The notes under the pieces are model-generated. The model saw only the letters and a program-made list of their open reading frames with translations, was not told where the DNA came from and did no database searches. A DNA stretch of 64,000 nucleotides. Source: Dendrolimus kikuchii. Its lineage: Eukaryota; Arthropoda; Insecta; Lepidoptera; Lasiocampidae. Position numbers and translations under genes: made by a program. The stretch spans positions 7,475,838-7,539,837 of the forward strand of contig CM034401.1 of the NCBI GenBank assembly GCA_019925095.2. Reading direction: 5' to 3'. Shown piece after piece: positions 61,001 to 64,000 of the stretch; within the stretch, counting starts at the first letter, position 1; the number at the start of each line of letters is the position of its first letter.

Positions 61001-62392
61001 TTTTTATATGAATTTAAATCAAACCAAACAAATTTTTATACGAAATCAGTTAGTGCACAGCTATTTTGATAGCTAATTTGTATGATCCATAAAATTTCGT
61101 GGGAATTATACTTACAATGAAAATGTAATTTGATAATTTGGGTGTGTTTCTTGTGTTTCTATGTGTTTATGCAATGAATGATGCAATAGAAATAACTTTA
61201 CTACTTGTTTGTTTGTGTATTCAACAGTTGAGTGGCTCGGTAGCCTCGATCTTCAGTGTCCCTCGTACCACAACCCGGCTTCGTTCATAATTGAGGTGTC
61301 GTGTGGCGAGTACGGTGACAATACCGGCAAGCTGGTGCGTGCCATAGACAACGGCAAGCACGACATCAGGTTAATATGCTTTATAGGCGCTCCACACTCT
61401 CGTGAAAAGACTGCGAGAAAAACGCGAGAAACGAGTTTTTTTTCTCGTGAGAATGTAGAGTGCCAAATATTAAAAAAGATATTTGAATATTTTCTAGACT
61501 TCGCTATTGTAAGTATTTAACTTTGTTAACTCTTAGAATAATCTAACTGAGGTAGGCAAAATCTACTTACATATAAATTACATTTATGAGTGAGAGAAAA
61601 AAAAAGGTAAATTTTAAAGATTTTCAAGTCGAATCGACATGTTATATGTATGTAAGTCATGTTTGATTTCATAGCTTTGGGTTTGGTTTTAGAAATAGCA
61701 AGTGATGAAGGAAATATGAACGTGAAAAAAATTGATACATTAATAAAATTTTGCTGCCCATTATCTAAATGTTTACTAATTCTGTCATGTGCCCTACGTT
61801 CACTAATGTCATTTCTTTAATATTGAATCTTTATTCGCCCTCGTTGCCTATAAAATTCTATCCTTCCCAACACGTTTATCGCGCACAGAGATGATATGCT
61901 CCCACCCTGACCTAAGAATACTACATTAAAGCACACTTCTTGATTAATATATATATGTAAACATATTGGTGATTTTGTTGGGATGTTTCATCATTCCTAC
62001 TTTACGTCCTTGAGAATTTAACGATTATCATGAAATTTGGCATAATGCCGATCATGAACACGAGATTTACATAGGTTAATTACAGAGCGAAAGTCTACTT
62101 TAAGGAACTTGCAAGGAAAATAACTTGTATCATAAATGTGATTGTAAGTGCAATTATGAACGTATATATGTTATTGTTTCTAGAAATGGAATGCCATTCC
62201 CTGAGAGTCGTGTACCGAACTACAATAACAAGAAAGACATGGAAGTCTCCCTTGCTGTCAATAAAAAGTGGGACAAGAACGATTTCTCTCAGACGCCCGA
62301 AAAGTTCAAGGACACGCCCTCGAACGAAGCGAATGGGAATAGAAATATCCAAAATGGCCTCCTACAGTTCGCTGCCAATGAGATTGCTAAAG
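21647..62392 (+). CDS. ABCG1-like: ABCG1/ABCG4-type ABC half-transporter, 6 exons, 3' end off window
   Basis: Family members are membrane half-transporters that dimerise and move lipids or sterols with ATP. Exons 21647-21839, 45038-45155, 53449-53638, 54924-55248, 61228-61369 and 62184-62392 join in frame into 392 residues plus one base. Residues 1-64 are a poorly conserved cytosolic N-terminus. Walker A GPSGAGKS is at 87-94, Q-loop Gln at 133, signature LSGGQ at 188-192, Walker B IMFFDEP at 208-214 and H-loop His at 245 in [23 protein letters not shown] after the ATPase is diagnostic of the ABCG1/4 branch. The six-helix membrane domain must lie to the right. Insects have several paralogues in this branch (for example Drosophila Atet), so the exact orthologue is not settled. 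All catalytic residues are intact. Confidence 0.93.
22593..22815 (-). repeat. Interspersed Repeat A, copy 3
   Basis: Inverted, shorter copy: GTGCAGGAACGGAGAAAGAA at the left through GAGAGCAGCAGCGCATTTGT at the right. Within ABCG intron 1. Confidence 0.6.
23287..23591 (-). mobile_element. tRNA-derived SINE, family 1, copy 2
   Basis: Full-length. On the minus strand it opens with TCGTGGTAGCGTAATGGTTA (A box region), then GGGTTCGATCC (B box), and ends in an A-rich tail near 23295. Perfect 12 bp target duplication GTATATTATGTA at 23275-23286 and 23592-23603. Other copies are at 18885, 32236 and 34887. Confidence 0.8.
25213..25626 (-). mobile_element. RTE-type LINE 3' end, second long copy
   Basis: Nearly the same sequence as 11277-11710, including the (CATA)n tail and [16 protein letters not shown] on the minus strand. 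It has an internal deletion of about 20 bp relative to the first copy near 25550. Confidence 0.75.
26245..27608. mobile_element. TAA-flanked TIR element enclosing a copia-like remnant
   Basis: TIRs GGCCCGCTTGCACAACG and (complement) GGGCCGCTTGCATAACG are flanked by TAA at 26242-26244 and 27609-27611, as in Harbinger elements. Inside, two roughly 105 bp direct repeats (26632-26732, 27307-27412) bracket broken gag-like frames on the minus strand. Confidence 0.6.
26632..27412 (-). pseudogene. copia-like gag remnant with LTR-like direct repeats
   Basis: Minus-strand pieces [20 protein letters not shown] and [20 protein letters not shown] resemble copia gag (UBN2-type). ACTCTGCTACCA at 27263-27274 is the complement of TGGTAGCAGAGT, a primer-binding site for initiator tRNA. 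The direct repeats at either end could be short LTR remnants. No protease, integrase or RT remains. Confidence 0.5.
28119..29128. mobile_element. TATAGGGTAAAC-type MITE, copy 2, split by Helitron
   Basis: The left part 28119-28285 and right part 29060-29128 together match the uninterrupted 29638-29870 copy; the intervening sequence is a Helitron. The right end is GTTTACCCTATA. Confidence 0.65.
28286..29059 (+). mobile_element. Helitron-like element inserted in MITE
   Basis: Starts TCTATACTAATATTATAAAG, ends CGTCGCGGGCACAGCTAG, between A and T with no target duplication. The 5' block (ACGCTAATCTCAGGAAC) occurs twice, near 28330 and 28866, an internal duplication. No Rep/helicase gene. Confidence 0.75.
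29638..29870. mobile_element. TATAGGGTAAAC-type MITE, copy 3 (intact)
   Basis: 233 bp with TIRs TATAGGGTAAACTATA and (complement) TATAGGGGGAAATTATA, continuing into TATTGTTGGCA on both sides. Serves as reference for the two interrupted copies. Confidence 0.7.
30436..30516. mobile_element. Small palindromic MITE, copy 3 (right end lost)
   Basis: The left arm TTATTCATATTGAGTTAAAG is intact; the right arm stops after AACTTACTCTTAAC. Confidence 0.6.
31520..32100 (-). pseudogene. GC-rich LINE 3' end (Jockey-like C-terminus)
   Basis: Minus strand reads [20 protein letters not shown], then [15 protein letters not shown] and [13 protein letters not shown], then stop. This resembles the C-terminal tail of Jockey-type ORF2 proteins. 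The remaining GC-rich sequence to 31520 is 3' UTR. It stands out strongly from the AT-rich intron. Confidence 0.5.
32236..32515 (-). mobile_element. tRNA-derived SINE, family 1, copy 3
   Basis: GGGTTCGATCC (complement) at about 32453 and GTCGTGGTAGCGTAATGG at the right end; slightly deleted relative to 23287-23591. Confidence 0.7.
32607..32880 (+). repeat. Interspersed Repeat A, copy 4
   Basis: GAGTTCAGCAGACTGGCAAA through GACATGCCGCCCGGCCGCAG; diverged, with a deletion near the start. Confidence 0.55.
33950..34082 (+). mobile_element. RTE-type LINE 3' end
   Basis: Plus strand carries the RTE C-terminal signature ([19 protein letters not shown] in frame, then a Tyr-Ala-Tyr-rich stretch), ending ACAATATGTATGTATGTATT. 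About 130 bp, 5' truncated. Confidence 0.5.
34887..35105 (-). mobile_element. tRNA-derived SINE, family 1, copy 4 (degraded)
   Basis: CAGCCCATAAACGTCCCACT and CCAAGGCAGATGGGCGAGTT match the family; the tRNA head is lost. Confidence 0.6.
35117..35216. mobile_element. 100 bp MITE, GGCCATTYATTA ends
   Basis: GGCCATTTATTAATTACGTA at the left and TACGTAACTAATGAATGGCC at the right form inverted ends around a C-rich centre. Type common in insect genomes. Confidence 0.6.
35660..35885 (+). mobile_element. tRNA-derived SINE, family 2, copy 2
   Basis: Head GTCTCTGTGGTTGAGAAG, B box GGGTTCGATTTCTGG at about 35730, then the same body as 1245-1545. Confidence 0.55.
36367..36510 (-). mobile_element. LINE 3' tail
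   Basis: Minus-strand tail of the family that carries GGTTGCCAGGAAGAGATATC and a polyadenylation-like ATAAAGTGTTTTCATTC end. Confidence 0.45.
37984..38065. mobile_element. Small palindromic MITE, copy 4
   Basis: TGTCTTATTCATAGAGAGTT at the left, with a diverged right arm; family of 2886. Confidence 0.5.
38117..39838 (+). mobile_element. Helitron-like element nested in the long-TIR element
   Basis: Starts TCTATAATATTATAATATGC, ends GTCGAAGGCAAATACTAG before T. The left flank 38085-38116 (TTTCGCGGGCAGACGATAG) looks like the 3' end of another Helitron, so two may be joined head to tail. No coding capacity. Confidence 0.5.
41510..41660. repeat. Cluster of TTCCGTTTTCAACCC-like motifs (left)
   Basis: Five degenerate copies about 25-35 bp apart (about 41515, 41550, 41573, 41613, 41635). 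Three inverted copies occur at 42962-43055, on the other side of the FLYWCH remnant. Confidence 0.6.
41845..42241. repeat. Pair of 40 bp direct repeats
   Basis: TTTATTGACAGTTGCAAAGA and the following CCATTAARCAAACCACACG occur at about 41848-41889 and 42199-42241. Confidence 0.65.
42483..42818 (+). pseudogene. FLYWCH zinc-finger protein remnant with one in-frame stop
   Basis: ATG at 42483 opens a frame broken only by TAG at 42600-42602 and ending at 42818. Across the stop it shows the FLYWCH pattern: [13 protein letters not shown], then [11 protein letters not shown] and a His-Asn-Ser near SDHNSNC. FLYWCH domains occur in chromatin proteins and in MULE/Phantom-type transposases. The flanking inverted motif clusters favour a transposon origin. 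No transposase catalytic domain is seen. About 111 codons. Confidence 0.6.
43060..44080. other. ABCG intron 1, unrecognised
   Basis: A weak minus-strand frame at 43522-43704 has no recognisable domain; otherwise nothing seen. Confidence 0.4.
44081..44420. mobile_element. Two LINE 3' tails head to head
   Basis: Left tail on the minus strand (44081-44205) and right tail on the plus strand (44283-44417) share GGTCTTATCGCT, GCGATCTCTTCCAG and TGTAATGGTGTACA-type words, forming an inverted repeat with outward 3' ends. The right one ends AATAAAGTGTTATCTATCT. Confidence 0.6.
44500..44656 (+). mobile_element. RTE-type LINE 3' end
   Basis: Reads [18 protein letters not shown] and [12 protein letters not shown] in frame, the RTE C-terminus, then TATATGTATGTTA. 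5' truncated. Confidence 0.6.
45038..45155 (+). CDS. ABCG1-like: ABCG exon 2 (Walker A)
   Basis: After acceptor TTTTACAG comes [19 protein letters not shown], then [19 protein letters not shown] and donor GTAAGT. Contains the P-loop lysine and serine. Its incoming phase matches exon 1 across the 23.2 kb intron. Confidence 0.95.
46035..46200. repeat. (AT)n microsatellite
   Basis: Long TA runs interrupted by regularly spaced TACATAA, giving a higher-order period of about 25-30 bp. Confidence 0.9.
46722..46975 (-). mobile_element. Helitron-like element
   Basis: Minus strand matches the 28866-29059 segment (AATCTCAGGAAC, GATAGCCCATTTATCGAGGA, GGAGCGGAGCACCAATGAAG) and ends near CGTCGCAGGGGGCAGCTCGT, a mutated form of the usual CTAG end. 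Confidence 0.6.
47800..48560. other. GC-rich island, probable retroelement remnant
   Basis: CpG-rich block in AT-rich intron 2 with overlapping open frames on both strands, none with a domain I recognise. Codon bias cannot decide the strand because of the composition. It most resembles a fragment of a GC-rich LINE or LTR element. Confidence 0.4.
48614..48710. mobile_element. Small palindromic MITE, copy 5
   Basis: GGTCATACTGATAAAGAGTT at the left and AACTCTCAATAAATTAGACC at the right; loop around TTCTTTAAGAACCATAAATA. Confidence 0.65.
49350..49720 (+). repeat. Interspersed Repeat B, copy 2
   Basis: Shares with 8055-8210 a block of about 130 bp (GGGGCCATGGRAADGCCAAC and on). Further sequence to about 49720 is GC-richer than the surroundings and may be the rest of the element. 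Confidence 0.5.
51424..51715. repeat. Partial copies of the foldback family
   Basis: Internal inverted pair 51425-51457 / 51489-51521 (GAGTGGCAGGCAAAGG at one end), then GTGGGTTAGGTTAGGTTAG and a short centre with GAATCGACTTTAACC, all related to the adjacent large palindrome. Confidence 0.6.
51716..52432. mobile_element. Foldback element, 339 bp arms, 39 bp loop
   Basis: Left arm 51716-52054 and right arm 52094-52432 are close complements. The inner 90 bp are nearly perfect and GC-rich (CGAGCGAGCGAAGCGAGCGT). Further out lie GTGGGTTAGGTTAGGTTA and its complement; the outer parts are AT-rich and diverged. No ORF. Lies in ABCG intron 2. Confidence 0.85.
52860..52947 (+). mobile_element. Helitron 3' end fragment
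   Basis: GACGAAGTCGCGGGCATAGT followed by CTAG and T; the 5' boundary was not found. Confidence 0.5.
53195..53345 (+). mobile_element. SINE family 2, 3' fragment
   Basis: Body shared with 1360-1480 (CTAGCGTAACTTGCTTAGCT, then TACAATGTGTGCTTGTATGC); the tRNA head is absent. Confidence 0.5.
53449..53638 (+). CDS. ABCG1-like: ABCG exon 3 (Q-loop)
   Basis: [20 protein letters not shown], then [19 protein letters not shown] with the Q-loop glutamine. Acceptor CAACAG, donor GTGAGT. The open frame past 53638 is intron. Confidence 0.95.
53683..54063. mobile_element. Harbinger-type MITE, copy B
   Basis: The reverse complement matches 9732-10106 over most of its length (CTCACAACGACCCATGTCAA versus CTCACAACTACCCATGTCAA). 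Ends ACGTTCCACAAGAGCTCA and (complement) GCGTTCCGTTAGTAGCTC. In ABCG intron 3, 45 bp after exon 3. Confidence 0.6.
54924..55248 (+). CDS. ABCG1-like: ABCG exon 4 (signature, Walker B, H-loop)
   Basis: Starts [15 protein letters not shown] after TTTTAG. Carries [48 protein letters not shown] and [13 protein letters not shown]. Donor GTATGT at 55249. This exon alone identifies the ABCG family. Confidence 0.97.
55771..56625 (+). pseudogene. LINE ORF1 (Gag-like), one nonsense codon
   Basis: A single frame from ATG at 55771 to 56625 is interrupted only by TGA at 56386-56388, at about the first Cys of the first zinc knuckle. After it come [27 protein letters not shown] and [15 protein letters not shown], giving three CCHC-type knuckles, with the first Cys apparently lost. 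Confidence 0.75.
56880..57530 (+). pseudogene. LINE ORF2 endonuclease part
   Basis: [13 protein letters not shown] opens the AP-endonuclease domain; a shift after the A run near 56935 moves to a frame with [15 protein letters not shown]. The segment from 57269 has MGDFNAHN with catalytic Asp and Asn and [11 protein letters not shown]. Confidence 0.7.
57601..59040 (+). pseudogene. LINE ORF2 reverse transcriptase part
   Basis: 57601-58464 carries the RT N-terminal region ([22 protein letters not shown]). After a shift near 58440, [28 protein letters not shown] and [15 protein letters not shown] follow. A TAA at 58862-58864 lies directly before the FADD catalytic motif. Confidence 0.8.
59184..60680 (+). 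pseudogene. LINE ORF2 C-terminus: thumb region, RNase H, zinc finger
   Basis: 59184-59393 reads [20 protein letters not shown], with a truncation after it. The RNase H domain shows YTDGSK (about 59739), [15 protein letters not shown] and [15 protein letters not shown]. The terminal finger [18 protein letters not shown] follows. The last 260 codons (59898-60680) are open. Confidence 0.75.
60712..60777 (-). mobile_element. 66 bp RTE tail inserted in the LINE 3' UTR
   Basis: (CATA)n then AACTTCACGCCAGTTCCCTC; flanked by AGAATGTA at 60704-60711 and 60778-60785. A very short 5'-truncated RTE insertion. Confidence 0.75.
61228..61369 (+). CDS. ABCG1-like: ABCG exon 5
   Basis: [20 protein letters not shown], then [18 protein letters not shown], the linker after the ATPase domain in ABCG1/4 proteins. 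Acceptor CAACAG, donor GTTAAT, phases compatible on both sides. It lies just downstream of the LINE that fills intron 4. Confidence 0.94.
62184..62392 (+). CDS. ABCG1-like: ABCG exon 6 (last in window)
   Basis: Continues [19 protein letters not shown] and a hydrophilic linker rich in Asn, Lys and Asp, ending ANEIAK before donor GTAAAT. Linkers between ATPase and membrane domains are variable, so support comes from splice sites and phase rather than motif. Confidence 0.85.
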
Positions 62393-62424
62393 GTAAATTG
62401 TTATGAGTATTCGTTTGTAGTATA

Positions 62425-63064
62425 TCTATATATATAAAATTAATCCCTATTTCCCTTGCTCACGCCATTACGCGTGAACGGCTGGACCGATTTCTCTAAT
62501 TCTTTTTTGTTGTGTTTCTTATTGTCAGGAGAAGGTTCTTATGAAAGAAAAAATTAAGAAAATTGCACGGAAAATTGGAAAATTTAAGAATCACCATATA
62601 AAATGATTTCTAATCTAACCTTAGCCCTTTGGACAATATAATCTTTTTAATGTAACCTTATGACGTTTCAAATAGAATTGACAGAATGCGTGTTGCAAAT
62701 ATCGTCAAAGAGGATGTAAAGAAACTGAATATCGTTTAAAACAGATGCTTCGGTCAGAGTTATTTTATTGATAAAATACATGTAAAATAATTAATTTAGC
62801 TGTAATCGGGTTCCAATATTTAGGTGAAATTATTTTTGTGTGTGTTCAAGTGTGTCCCGGGATGGTTAAAATTATAGATCTACCGGTAGGTGGCACCGCC
62901 TAAGTCTTCTTAAACGGTGGGACCTATTTTGATGATTTTTTTTGTTTTTATTAAAGTGGATTCGAGATTGGTTTAAATTAACTATTGGTCCCGGTAAATG
63001 ACGCAGCAATCGGATTCTAGATTTTTATTTCTAAGGCAGGACAACGTCTGCCGGGTACAGCTAG
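62425..63064 (+). mobile_element. Helitron-like element
   Basis: Starts TCTATATATATAAAATTAAT 32 bp after the exon 6 donor and ends CGTCTGCCGGGTACAGCTAG before T; inserted between A and T. Non-coding. Confidence 0.65.
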
Positions 63065-63082
63065 TACTTATAATAATTATCA

Positions 63083-63470
63083 TGTTATACGGGTCTGAAT
63101 GTTGGGTCACAAAAATCATAGACCACAAATGTCTCCACTCTTACTTATTTAGAATGAATGCATGAGATGAGAATTGAATACATAAGGGGATCTTTAAAAG
63201 TTGCACTGGTGAGGAAAAATTGAGAGAAAGAAGACTAAGGTGATATGGGCATATAATGGCGAGGGATGAAAGTCAAGACAAATGTATTGTGTGAAGGATG
63301 ACATAATGATCTGTGGTGTCACAGAAGATGTATGCCAGAATAGAGAAGTATGGAAGGAAAGACATTTTGCGTTGATCCCAAATAATTGGGAGAAGATGAA
63401 AGAAAAGACGAAGGAAAAACTTTATTTAAACAATTGTTCGTGTGTGAGTGCATTATATCAATCGGATTAG
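63083..63470 (+). pseudogene. RTE-type LINE C-terminal remnant
   Basis: MLYGSECWVTK, then in other frames EKLRERRLR and an RWYGHIM-like stretch, match the C-terminal region of RTE polyproteins. Heavily mutated. Confidence 0.5.
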
Positions 63471-63479
63471 AGGATTTCT

Positions 63480-64000
63480 TTACAAATACAGAACCGTAGC
63501 ATATACGGTTCATTAGCTCAAGGTTTAACCGTTTCACGACGACCATTAATAAATATTTTAATTTTAAACAGACGGATAATACAATGTATAATAAATTGAC
63601 TAAATTATATATAATTGTTAACGAGATTATCTTAATTTAATTGTTTTATGAATAATATATAACTGAAAGAGACATAATAAATTGTATATTAAATATTTGT
63701 TGTAATTCTAAGAGCATCATAATCAGTAATATAACCAATAATATAATCATAATATCTATATGTAGTCATAAGGACTACAAACGGCTTGTAACCAAAACTA
63801 CAAAAAAAATTGTATGCCTGTCAAGGCGAAACATGTAACTTGACACTTAGCATAACATCTGCAAAAACGACCATGTTTCAATGAAATAAATTACTTTGAC
63901 TTTGACATTATTTTAAAAGGGGGGTATTATACCGATCGAGCCAGCCCTAAGAGCTGTCACCAAGACGAATGGCTCTACCACGTCCAACGATAACGGAACT
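63480..64000. other. No recognised feature
   Basis: AT-rich ABCG intron; the remaining ABCG exons are not in the window. Confidence 0.5.

Overview
The window looks like nuclear DNA of a moth or butterfly (Lepidoptera). It is AT-rich, its genes are split by canonical GT-AG introns, it has insect-like protein homologues, and it carries a dense mix of Helitron-like elements, tRNA-derived SINEs, RTE and L2/CR1-type LINE tails and Harbinger-type MITEs of the kind common in that order. The species cannot be named from the sequence.

Two host genes diverge from a 7.1 kb intergenic region. On the minus strand, 14558 down to 2233, lie ten coding exons of MED17, the scaffold subunit of the Mediator head module. 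They join in frame into 522 residues, and the C-terminal end is off the left edge. On the plus strand, 21647 to 62392, lie six coding exons of an ABCG1/ABCG4-type half-transporter. They give the start codon and the complete nucleotide-binding domain (Walker A, Q-loop, LSGGQ signature, Walker B, H-loop; 392 residues). The transmembrane half is off the right edge. The first intron of this gene is 23.2 kb.

Almost everything else is transposon-derived. MED17 introns hold Repeat A copies, an L2/CR1 3' end, a copia gag remnant, a Harbinger-type MITE and an RTE 3' end with an 11 bp target-site duplication. The intergenic region holds a degenerate tandem array and a compact 1.1 kb Harbinger remnant (MADF gene plus truncated transposase, TTA duplication). 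ABCG intron 1 holds SINEs, RTE ends, a TAA-flanked TIR element enclosing a copia-like remnant, nested MITE/Helitron insertions, a 3.2 kb TA-flanked element with about 260-280 bp inverted repeats that has itself been hit by a Helitron, and a FLYWCH zinc-finger remnant between inverted short-repeat clusters. Intron 2 holds a GC-rich island and a 717 bp near-palindrome with 339 bp arms. Intron 4 holds a 5.3 kb full-length but mutated I/R1-type LINE (Gag, endonuclease, RT, RNase H) bounded by a perfect 13 bp duplication.

No intact mobile-element gene, RNA gene, CRISPR array or prokaryotic feature was seen. The most notable structures are the Harbinger remnant, the FLYWCH-bearing element, the foldback element and the nested insertions.
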